Below are positions 1 through 6,528 of a stretch of 49,238 nt of DNA, piece by piece. A program made the translations under genes and the position numbers. Position 1 is the first letter of the stretch, and each line of letters opens with the position of its first letter. The stretch spans positions 1-49,238 of the forward strand of contig NZ_JAUTDN010000042.1 of NCBI RefSeq assembly GCF_030646155.1. Reading direction: 5' to 3'. Source of the stretch: Conexibacter sp. CPCC 205762. Lineage in GTDB: Bacteria; Actinomycetota; Thermoleophilia; Solirubrobacterales; Solirubrobacteraceae. A model generated the notes under the pieces. The model did no database searches. It was given only the letters and a program-made list of their open reading frames with translations, and was not told where the DNA came from.

Positions 1-339
1 CCCCCGCCTTGCGTCGCCCGCTGCCGGCGCGGCGCCGAGCGCGCGCAGCGCCGCGGCGTCGCCCGCTGCCGGCGCGGCGCCGAGCGCCCGCAGCGCGGCG
101 ACGTCGACGTTGCGCGGCGCGGCGCCGAAGGAGAGGTGGGCGGTGACGGTGCCGTCGGGCTCGCGCACGAGCGCGACGAGGTCGCCGCCGAGCGAGCACT
201 GGTGCGGGTAGGCGACCGCGAGGGCCGTCGCCGCGGCGAGCGCGAGGTCGAGCGCGTTGCCGCCCTCGGCCCACGCCTCCCGCGCCGCCTCGACCGCCGC
301 CGGATGCGGTGCCGCGACGCTGGCCGTCAGGCGGCTCAT
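1..339 (-). CDS. gamma-glutamyltransferase-family protein, N-terminal part (cut by window start)
   Basis: Only the first 113 codons lie in the window. The start ATG (339-337) overlaps the stop of the upstream cyclase-family gene in an ATGA arrangement, so the two are translationally coupled. The segment EGGNALDLALAAATALAV, followed by a CSLGGD stretch, matches the N-terminus of gamma-glutamyltranspeptidases (Ntn hydrolases that cleave or transfer gamma-glutamyl groups). The catalytic threonine of the family lies far downstream, outside the window, so activity cannot be judged. Codons near the window edge carry a 45-bp in-frame duplication. The neighbourhood includes a glutamine-synthetase-like ligase, so removal of a gamma-glutamyl group is a sensible role, but this is inference. 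No signal peptide is evident, unlike secreted GGTs. Confidence 0.75.
   Translation of the reverse strand, partial: MSRLTASVAAPHPAAVEAAREAWAEGGNALDLALAAATALAVAYPHQCSLGGDLVALVREPDGTVTAHLSFGAAPRNVDVAALRALGAAPAAGDAAALRALGAAPAAGDARRG
11..100 (-). repeat. 45-bp tandem duplication inside the GGT gene
   Basis: Bases 11-55 and 56-100 are near-identical 45-base units (two or three mismatches). Read on the minus strand they encode a 15-residue unit (AALRALGAAPAAGDA) twice in frame. This is direct observation; the duplication lengthens the protein after about residue 75. Confidence 0.9.
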
Positions 340-1088
340 CCTGCCGCGACCCCGCGAGAAGGAGCCTTTGGCGAGTTCTCGCCCGGAATCTGAGCGCTCT
401 GCGCGAGCGATTCCGCGGCCTCTCTCATCGCCGGCACCGCCGGCCACGCGCCGTCGCCGGAGATCAGCACCGTGCGCGCGGGCGCGGCCTCGCTGCCGAC
501 CAGCTTCACCGGCAGCGTCGCGAGCAGGTATTCGCCCGCGTCGATCGCGGACAGGTCGACGACCTCGAGGATCGCGATGCCGGCGGGGCAGAGGATGTTG
601 TGGACCGGCCAGCCGCTCTCGCCCGCGGGCGAGTCGATCGTCAGGTAGTCGATCGCGACCAGCTGCACGCCGCGCTCGACCAGCAGCGCGGCGGCGCCGG
701 CGTCGATCCCGACCCACGGGCTCTTGACCGTCTCTCTCAGCGCCTCGAACGAGTTGCGCGTCTTCAGCAGCACGCGCGGCTCGTCGGCGAGGCCGGCTCT
801 GAGGAGGTCCTCGGCCGTCGCCTCGCTGCCCTCCACGAAGGTCAGGTCGAGCACGCGCGCGGGGCCGACCAGCAGCTCGACCGGGACCGCCTCGATCGCC
901 GTCCCGCCCTCGACGAAGTGGCCCGGCGCGTCGAGGTGGGTGCCGGTGTGGGAGCCGATCAGCCAGCGGCTGACGTTGCCGTCGTCGCCGTTCGCGATCG
1001 ACTCGACCATCGTCTTCTCCGGCTGGCGGCCGTAGTGGAGCATCCCGGGACCGACCGGCACGGAGATGTCATGGATCGTGATCGACAT
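336..1088 (-). CDS. cyclase-family (kynurenine formamidase-like) metal-dependent hydrolase
   Basis: A 250-residue protein of the cyclase family (PF04199), which includes kynurenine formamidases and other amidohydrolases. The family signature is clear: SHTGTHLDAPGHF at about residues 46-58, with its metal-binding histidines and aspartate. A GIDAG segment near residue 126 and an AIDYLTIDS segment near 145 are also typical. The expected reaction is hydrolysis of an amide or lactone-like bond by a bound metal. The start ATG lies 6 nt after a TAGGAT -10 box (1100-1095, minus), so the mRNA may be leaderless. The stop overlaps the GGT-family start. Two GGATCC operator boxes sit directly upstream. 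The exact substrate is unknown. Confidence 0.85.
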   Translation of the reverse strand: MSITIHDISVPVGPGMLHYGRQPEKTMVESIANGDDGNVSRWLIGSHTGTHLDAPGHFVEGGTAIEAVPVELLVGPARVLDLTFVEGSEATAEDLLRAGLADEPRVLLKTRNSFEALRETVKSPWVGIDAGAAALLVERGVQLVAIDYLTIDSPAGESGWPVHNILCPAGIAILEVVDLSAIDAGEYLLATLPVKLVGSEAAPARTVLISGDGAWPAVPAMREAAESLAQSAQIPGENSPKAPSRGVAAG

Positions 1089-1092
1089 GGTG

Positions 1093-1119
1093 GGATCCTA
1101 CACGATCGAGATTGGATCC
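1093..1119. promoter_or_regulatory. operator pair A: two GGATCC boxes 21 bp apart, with overlapping promoter
   Basis: GGATCC occurs at 1093-1098 and 1114-1119, centre to centre 21 bp. The distal box is embedded in the perfect palindrome TTGGATCCAA (1112-1121). The proximal box overlaps a minus-strand -10 element TAGGAT (1100-1095) for the cyclase gene, which suggests repression. The same pair with the same spacing occurs at 2265-2291 and 3395-3421. Confidence 0.75.
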
Positions 1120-1240
1120 AACATGAGTTTGCGCGAAATCCACCGAGCGGGCGCGAGCGCTGACCCCGCGCCCGTCGCGCCGTCCGTCGCGCCGCCCGTC
1201 GCGCCGCGCGCCGCGTCCGCGTCGATGCCGCTTCGCGCGC

Positions 1241-2257
1241 TCATCGGTCCAGCAGCCGTCGCGGGTTGTCGACCATGATCCGCTGGACGGTCGCCGCGTC
1301 GGCGCCGCAGAACTCGCTCAGCGCCGGCACGATGCGGCGGAAGAGATGCTCGTAGCCGTAGCCGCCCATGTGGCGCAGGTTCGCCTGCGCCCAGGTGTCG
1401 CAGGCGATCACGAGCTGGTCGCCGTATCCCTCTGACAGCAGCCAGCTCGTCATCTCCAGCCGCTCGACGTCGCTCGGGTTGCGCATGCCGGGGCGGCCGT
1501 AGAGGAAGTCGGAGCCGAAGGTGTCGTACTCCAGCACCGCGCCCGTCTGCGCGACGGCGGCGTGGTAGCCGCGGTCGAGCACCTCGTCCATGTGCGAGAG
1601 GATGATGCGGTCGGCCGGCATCCCCTCGGCCAGCAGCGTCTCGACCACCTGCAGCCCGTCCTGCCCGCGCCACGACAGGTGGACGTTGATCGCCGACCCG
1701 GACTCGGCGCCGGCGCGGCCGGCGGCGCGCAGCACCTTCAGCTCGGCCTCGCGCGGCGGGTGGTTGGTGCCGATCTCGCCGATCAGCGCCGGCCGGATCC
1801 CCGTGTCGCCGATGCCGTGCTCCAGCTCGTGCAGCAGCTCGCTCGTGAGCGCGTCCACGTCCAGCCCGGCCAGCCGCGCCGGGTGCAGCTCCTCGACGTA
1901 CCAGCCGCAGCCGACGCAGATCGTCACGCCCGACTCGCGCGAGATCCGCGGCAGCTCCTCGATCCGCCGGCCCATTCCCTCCAGCGTCAGCTCGACCACG
2001 GCCGCGCCGCCGGCGGCGCGCACCGCGCGCAGCTCGTCGACGGCGACGCCGGGATCGTGCAGCACGAGGTTCTCCGGCACCGCGAGCGCGTTCCAGCGCA
2101 GGTAGCCGGTCATGCCGGGGTGAAGGGCATCGTGCTCGGGGACCGGCTCCGCCGACGGCTTGCTCCAGATGCTGAGGTCGCTCAGCAGGTGCTCGTGCAT
2201 CGAGGTCGGGCCGAGCTGGTCCGGCTCGATCGGCCCGAGGACGGTGTGGATCGCCAT
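1241..2257 (-). CDS. phosphotriesterase-family (PHP-like) metal-dependent hydrolase 1
   Basis: A 338-residue TIM-barrel hydrolase of the phosphotriesterase family (PF02126). The metal ligands are visible: HEH at residues 21-23, the bridging position in a GEIGTN motif, then histidines in NVHLSW and LSHMDE and an aspartate in ACDTWA. The bridging residue is glutamate, as in E. coli PHP, rather than the carbamylated lysine of true phosphotriesterases and many lactonases. A lactone or carboxylic ester substrate is therefore likelier than an organophosphate, but this is inference. A strong ribosome site (AAGGAGG) precedes the ATG and overlaps one operator box. It is divergent from a paralogue of the same length at 2343. 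Confidence 0.88.
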   Translation of the reverse strand: MAIHTVLGPIEPDQLGPTSMHEHLLSDLSIWSKPSAEPVPEHDALHPGMTGYLRWNALAVPENLVLHDPGVAVDELRAVRAAGGAAVVELTLEGMGRRIEELPRISRESGVTICVGCGWYVEELHPARLAGLDVDALTSELLHELEHGIGDTGIRPALIGEIGTNHPPREAELKVLRAAGRAGAESGSAINVHLSWRGQDGLQVVETLLAEGMPADRIILSHMDEVLDRGYHAAVAQTGAVLEYDTFGSDFLYGRPGMRNPSDVERLEMTSWLLSEGYGDQLVIACDTWAQANLRHMGGYGYEHLFRRIVPALSEFCGADAATVQRIMVDNPRRLLDR

Positions 2258-2264
2258 CGGAAGT

Positions 2265-2307
2265 GGATCCCTCCTTGGTTGTTTTGGATCCCAACTGCCC
2301 GTAGGCT
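2265..2307. promoter_or_regulatory. operator pair B and divergent promoter between the two phosphotriesterase-family genes
   Basis: GGATCC occurs at 2265-2270 and 2286-2291, again 21 bp centre to centre. For the rightward gene a -35 TTGTTT (2279-2284) and -10 TAGGCT (2302-2307) have a 17-bp spacer, with one box lying in the spacer. The -10 is part of GTAGGCTAC, a small dyad that also offers TAGCCT on the minus strand (2308-2303), so the two divergent -10 elements may overlap. The other box overlaps the ribosome site of the leftward gene. Confidence 0.7.
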
Positions 2308-2342
2308 ACCGGGTGCGGTCAAGGCGACGAGAGGAATCACGG

Positions 2343-3359
2343 ATGTTGGAGACGGTGCAGTCGGTGACGGGCCCGATCGGGCCGGGCGACGTGGGGCTGG
2401 CGCTGCCGCACGAGCACGTCTTCATCAACATGTCGCCGACCGAGCCGCGCGACGGCTTCATGACCGTCTGGGAGGAGCGCAAGGCCGACATCGAGCGCTT
2501 CCGCGACGCCGGCGGCCGCACGATCCTCGACGTCACCAACGGCGAGCTGAGCGACTACGCCGCGCCGGTCTACTTCGAGCGCGACCCCGTGCGGCAGGTG
2601 CGCAACCCCGTCACCGGCTCGCGCTCGGTCGCCAACGTGCTGGCGACGAAGGCGATGGCGGAGGAGACCGGCGTGACCGTGGTCCTCGGCACCGGCCACT
2701 ACTACGAGCACTACATGGACGTCGAGTGGGTCGACCGCACCTGGACCGAGCAGTTCGCCGAGTACCTGATCGCCGACCTGGAGGAGGGGATCCCCGGCAC
2801 CGGCGGCGTGCGCGCCGGCTTCGTCGGCGAGGTCGCCTCCGACCTGCCGTACGTGACCGCACGCGAGGAGCGCTCCTTCCGCGCCTCCGGCCGCGCCGCC
2901 GCGCGCACCGGCGTGATGGTCTCCACCCACGCGCCGACGTACCCGACGGCCGAGGTGCAGATCGACATCCTGCAGCAGGAGGGCGTCGCGCCCGAGCGGA
3001 TCGTCGTCGGGCACACCGACACGGTCAAGTCGCTCGACTACTCGATCGACCTGCTCAAGCGCGGGGTGTACATCGAGTACGACTGCATGATGGCCGTGAA
3101 GGCCGGCGGGGTCGTGAACGCGGCGGAGCTGGGGCGGCGGGTCGAGTACCTGCGCGCGCTCGTCGAGCTGGGCTACGCGGAGCGGATCCTGCTGTCGCAG
3201 GACGTCAGCCAGCGCTCCCACCAGCACGCCTTCGGCGGTCCCGGCCTGACGTTCGTCTTCGAGGAGCTCGCGCAGGCCGCGCTCGCCGCCGGGATCGAGC
3301 AGGAGGTGCTGACGATGATCAGCACCGACAACGTCCGGCGGGCGCTGTTCGGCGGCTGA
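2343..3359 (+). CDS. phosphotriesterase-family (PHP-like) metal-dependent hydrolase 2
   Basis: A 338-residue paralogue of the product of 1241-2257, equal in length but clearly diverged. Ligands are HEH at residues 23-25, glutamate in VGEVAS at the bridging position, histidines in STHAPT and VGHTDT, and an aspartate in LSQDVS. The frame is open further upstream to 2160, but ATG 2343 is chosen because the protein aligns from there with its paralogue, an AGAGGA ribosome site precedes it, and the operator and promoter occupy the upstream part. Two non-identical copies under one control region suggest successive or stereospecific hydrolytic steps, for example lactone opening. The substrate is unknown. 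Confidence 0.88.
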   Translation: MLETVQSVTGPIGPGDVGLALPHEHVFINMSPTEPRDGFMTVWEERKADIERFRDAGGRTILDVTNGELSDYAAPVYFERDPVRQVRNPVTGSRSVANVLATKAMAEETGVTVVLGTGHYYEHYMDVEWVDRTWTEQFAEYLIADLEEGIPGTGGVRAGFVGEVASDLPYVTAREERSFRASGRAAARTGVMVSTHAPTYPTAEVQIDILQQEGVAPERIVVGHTDTVKSLDYSIDLLKRGVYIEYDCMMAVKAGGVVNAAELGRRVEYLRALVELGYAERILLSQDVSQRSHQHAFGGPGLTFVFEELAQAALAAGIEQEVLTMISTDNVRRALFGG

Positions 3360-3364
3360 CGGCC

Positions 3365-3421
3365 TCGACGCGCGCATCCGCACCATGTAAGGTTGGATCC
3401 ATGAGCGTGTGTTTGGGATCC
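3365..3421 (+). promoter_or_regulatory. operator pair C and promoter of the Rieske oxygenase operon
   Basis: GGATCC occurs at 3395-3400 and 3416-3421, 21 bp centre to centre, the third copy of this arrangement. A candidate promoter just upstream is TCGACG (3365-3370), a 17-bp spacer, then TAAGGT (3388-3393). The boxes would then cover the transcription start, fitting repression. The presence of a separate promoter shows that the oxygenase operon can be expressed apart from the hydrolase gene before it. Confidence 0.65.
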
Positions 3422-3437
3422 ACAATGGAGGCGCGAC

Positions 3438-4766
3438 GTGCTCTCACGTGAGGAGAACGAGAAGCTGACGCAGACCGGTCCGGGCACGCCCGGCGGCGGT
3501 CTGATGCGCGCCTACTGGCAGCCGGCCGCGCTCGTGGCGGAGCTGAACGAGGCGCGGCCGGTCAAGCCGGTCCGCCTGCTCGGCGAGGACCTCGTGCTGT
3601 TCAGAAAGGGCGACGGCAGCTATGGCCTGATCGGCCGCTGGTGCGCCCACCGCGGCGTCGACCTCGCCTACGGCCGGCTGGAGGAGTGCGGCATGCGCTG
3701 CCTCTACCACGGCTGGCTCTACGACGCCGAGGGCAGATGCGTCGAGCAGCCGGCCGAGCCCGCGCACTCGCGCTTCCACACGAAGATCAGACACGTCAGC
3801 TACCCGGTGCAGGAGCGCAACGGGATCGTCTTCGCCTACCTCGGCGGCGGCGACCCGCCGCCGTTCCCCGACTACGACTGCTTCGTCGCGCCCGACGCCT
3901 ACACCTTCGCGTTCAAGGGCCTGTGGGAGTGCAACTGGCTGCAGGGCGTCGAGGGCGGGATCGACCCCAGCCACGTCTCCTTCCTGCACCGCTTCCTCGA
4001 CGAGGACCCGCGCGAGACCTACGGCCAGCAGTTCGCCGAGCTGGTCGAGGGGACCGACAAGACGCTGTCGGCGCTCGTCGGCGAGAACTTCCGCCCCGAC
4101 ATCGAGGTCGAGACGACCGACCACGGCCTGCGCGTCTTCGCCGTGCGCGACCTCGGCGAGCAGATCCGCCACGTGCGGATCACGAACCTGATGTTCCCCA
4201 ACGCCTTCGTCGTCCCGTTCGGCAACACGAAGGTCTTCGCGCAGTGGCACGTCCCGATCGACGACCACACGCACTACTGGTACATGATCCTCTACGACTT
4301 CGAGCAGCAGACCGACAAGGAGACGCTCTGGAACCAGCGCATCTCCGAGGTCACGCTGCCGGACTTCCGCCCGGTCCGCAACCGCGCCAACGAGTGGGGC
4401 TTCGACGTCGCCGAGCAGCAGACGCTGACGTACACCGGCATGGGCCTCGACATCAACGTCCACGACCAGTGGGCGGTCGAGTCGATGGGGCCGATCCAGG
4501 ACCGCACGGTCGAGAGACTGGGCGTCTCCGACCGCGCCGTGACCGCCAACCGCCGCATGCTGCTGCGCGCGATCGAGGACCACGAGGCCGGCCAGCCGAC
4601 GCCCGGCCGCGCGACCGACGCTGCCTCCGCCCGCGCGCTGACCGGCCCGCTCGCGTTCGACACGATCGCCAGAGCCGACGCCTGGCAGGAGGGCTGGAGA
4701 GCGGGCGAGGCGAGACGCCGCGAGCAGTCGCCGTGGGCGGGGAGCGAGACTCGTGCCGGGGTCTGA
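3438..4766 (+). CDS. Rieske non-heme iron oxygenase, alpha subunit
   Basis: A 442-residue terminal oxygenase. The Rieske [2Fe-2S] signature CAHR...CLYHGW lies at about residues 69-93, and the catalytic domain begins with a NWLQGVEGGIDPSHVSFLH motif near residues 161-179 that supplies an iron ligand. The C-terminal segment (QDRTVERLG followed by an RRML stretch) is like the phthalate and phenoxybenzoate-type (LigXa-C) group, which usually lacks a beta subunit. None is encoded here either. The start is GTG 3438, with GGAG seven bases upstream. The stop overlaps the ligase gene by 14 nt. Electrons most likely come from the ferredoxin and reductase encoded at 6262 and 6521. The reaction would be hydroxylation or oxidative dealkylation; the substrate is not readable. 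Confidence 0.92.
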   Translation: MLSREENEKLTQTGPGTPGGGLMRAYWQPAALVAELNEARPVKPVRLLGEDLVLFRKGDGSYGLIGRWCAHRGVDLAYGRLEECGMRCLYHGWLYDAEGRCVEQPAEPAHSRFHTKIRHVSYPVQERNGIVFAYLGGGDPPPFPDYDCFVAPDAYTFAFKGLWECNWLQGVEGGIDPSHVSFLHRFLDEDPRETYGQQFAELVEGTDKTLSALVGENFRPDIEVETTDHGLRVFAVRDLGEQIRHVRITNLMFPNAFVVPFGNTKVFAQWHVPIDDHTHYWYMILYDFEQQTDKETLWNQRISEVTLPDFRPVRNRANEWGFDVAEQQTLTYTGMGLDINVHDQWAVESMGPIQDRTVERLGVSDRAVTANRRMLLRAIEDHEAGQPTPGRATDAASARALTGPLAFDTIARADAWQEGWRAGEARRREQSPWAGSETRAGV

Positions 4767-6246
4767 GCCGGTGCTCGACCTGCTCGGCACGGGGCCGGGC
4801 CGCGCGGCCGGCTTCATCGAGCGCCACGGGCTGTGGGACGACGTCAGATACGCGGCGGCGGCGCAGGCGCAGCGGATCATCGACGAGCGCGGGATCGAGC
4901 TGGTGCGGCTCTCGTTCCCCGACCAGCACGGCCTGCTGCGCGGCAAGACGCTCACGCGCGAGGCGTTCTTCAGCGCCCTGCGCGGCGGCACGACCGCGCC
5001 CTCGACGCTGGTCGTCAAGGACACCGCCTGCAAGACGATCTACTCCGTCTTCGAGGCCGGCGGCTCGATCGGGATCGAGCAGATGGAGGGGGCCGGCGAC
5101 CTGCTGCTGATCCCCGACCCGACGACCTTCCGCGTGCTGCCGTGGGCGCCGCGGACGGCGTGGGCGCTGTGCGACATCCACTTCCCCGACGGCCGTCCGG
5201 TGCCGTTCTCGACCCGCCGCCTGCTCGCCGACCAGGTGCAGGGGCTGGCGGCGCGCGGCTACGAGCTGGTCGTCGGGCTGGAGGTCGAGTTCCACGTATT
5301 CAGAGTCTCTGACGACGCCCTCTCGCACGGCGACGTCGGCCAGCCGGGCACGCCGCCGGCGGTCGCGCCCGTCAGCCGCGGCTACCAGCTGCTGCTGGAG
5401 GACCAGATCGACCCGCTCGACGAGATCGTGCAGGCGCTGCGCGACGGGCTCGTCTCGCTCGGCCTGCCGCTGCTGTCGATCGAGCACGAGTTCGGGCCCT
5501 CGCAGCTGGAGCTGACGTTCGCGCCGCAGAGCGCGCTGAAGGCGGCCGACGACATGGTCCTCTGCCGCAGCGCGGTCAAGCAGATCTGCCGCCGGCTCGG
5601 CTACCACGCGACCTTCATGTGCCGGCCGAACTTCCCCGACCTCGCCTCCTCCGGCTGGCACCTGCACCAGTCGCTGCGCGCTCTGGACGGCGGCGAGAAC
5701 GCCTTCATGGCGCCGGTCGGCTCGGCCGAACGGCTGTCGCCGCTGGCGCAGTCGTACCTCGCCGGGCTGCTGGAGCACGCGCGCGGCGCGACCGTCTTCT
5801 CGACTCCGACGATCAACGGCTACAAGCGCTACCGGCCGATGTCGCTGGCGCCCGACCGGATCGTCTGGGGAGAGGACAACAAGGGCGCGATGATCCGCGT
5901 CGTCGGCGGCCCCGGCGACCGCGCCACGCGGCTGGAGAACCGCTCCGGCGAGCCGGCCGCCAACCCGTACCTGTACATCGCCTCGCAGCTGGTCTGCGGC
6001 CTCGACGGCGTCGATCGCGGGCTCGTCCCCGCCGCGCCGACGGCGCAGCCGTACGGCGCCGACGCGCCGCGGCTGCCGGCGTCGCTGATGGAGGCGCTCG
6101 ACGCCTTCGCCGCCGACCCGGTCTTCGCCGAGCGGCTGGGGCAGTGGTTCGTCGACTACGTGATCGCGCTGAAGCGGTTCGAGGTCGACCGCTACCTCGC
6201 CGCCGTGACCGACTGGGAGCAGCGCGAGTACTTCCAGATCTTCTAG
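4753..6246 (+). CDS. glutamine synthetase-like gamma-glutamyl-amine ligase
   Basis: A 497-residue member of the glutamine synthetase superfamily, catalytic type. Metal and glutamate-site motifs are visible: LEVEFHVF near residues 176-183, IEHEFGPSQLELTF near 243-256, a GWHLHQSL segment near 300, and a C-terminal LENRSGEPAANPYL. It lacks the close similarity expected of housekeeping GlnA and resembles ligases that join glutamate to amines (PuuA, IpuC, the aniline-pathway enzyme). The predicted reaction is ATP-dependent gamma-glutamylation of an amine. It starts at GTG 4753, inside the end of the Rieske gene, so the two are coupled. Its place between an oxygenase and its electron carriers is the strongest clue that the pathway uses gamma-glutamylated intermediates. 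Confidence 0.88.
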   Translation: MPGSEPVLDLLGTGPGRAAGFIERHGLWDDVRYAAAAQAQRIIDERGIELVRLSFPDQHGLLRGKTLTREAFFSALRGGTTAPSTLVVKDTACKTIYSVFEAGGSIGIEQMEGAGDLLLIPDPTTFRVLPWAPRTAWALCDIHFPDGRPVPFSTRRLLADQVQGLAARGYELVVGLEVEFHVFRVSDDALSHGDVGQPGTPPAVAPVSRGYQLLLEDQIDPLDEIVQALRDGLVSLGLPLLSIEHEFGPSQLELTFAPQSALKAADDMVLCRSAVKQICRRLGYHATFMCRPNFPDLASSGWHLHQSLRALDGGENAFMAPVGSAERLSPLAQSYLAGLLEHARGATVFSTPTINGYKRYRPMSLAPDRIVWGEDNKGAMIRVVGGPGDRATRLENRSGEPAANPYLYIASQLVCGLDGVDRGLVPAAPTAQPYGADAPRLPASLMEALDAFAADPVFAERLGQWFVDYVIALKRFEVDRYLAAVTDWEQREYFQIF

Positions 6247-6261
6247 CGAGGTCGTATCGCC

Positions 6262-6528
6262 ATGCCATACGTGATCGCCGAGCCCTGCATCGGCAACAAG
6301 GACGGCTCGTGTCAGGGCGTCTGCCCGGTCGACTGCATCCAGCCGCTGCCCGACGACCCCGACTTCGCGACCGTCGAGCAGCTCTACATCGATCCGACGG
6401 AGTGCATCGACTGCAACGCCTGCGTCGACGCCTGCCCGGTCAACGCCCCGTTCGACGTCGAGCGGCTGCCGGAGAGATGGTCGGCGTTCGCGGCGATCAA
6501 CAGCGACTTCTTCGCGAATCGTGGGTGA
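6262..6528 (+). CDS. 7Fe-type ferredoxin
   Basis: An 88-residue ferredoxin with eight cysteines at 9, 17, 21, 25, 48, 51, 54 and 58. The first group (C-x7-C-x3-C-P) matches the [3Fe-4S]/[4Fe-4S] pattern of Azotobacter FdI-like proteins, and the second group is a full C-x2-C-x2-C-x3-C-P motif. The two halves are separated by about nine more residues than usual. It is the likely electron carrier between the FprA-like reductase encoded next and the Rieske oxygenase. The stop overlaps the reductase start by 8 nt. Most well-studied Rieske systems use [2Fe-2S] carriers, though some actinobacterial ones use 3Fe-4S proteins. Confidence 0.92.
   Translation: MPYVIAEPCIGNKDGSCQGVCPVDCIQPLPDDPDFATVEQLYIDPTECIDCNACVDACPVNAPFDVERLPERWSAFAAINSDFFANRG

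Noticed and set aside
2160..2342. N-terminal extension of the second phosphotriesterase-family protein
   Set aside because: The segment covers the divergent promoter, operator boxes and the start of the opposite gene. The paralogue aligns from ATG 2343.
3425..3451. Nine-codon open frame (ATG 3425 to TGA 3451) as a leader peptide for the Rieske gene
   Set aside because: It overlaps the ribosome site and start of the Rieske gene in another frame and has no attenuator-like hairpin nearby. Chance is the simpler explanation.
3444..5033. A 529-codon minus-strand frame over the Rieske gene
   Set aside because: Shadow of the clear Rieske oxygenase and ligase genes; no start signals or domains.
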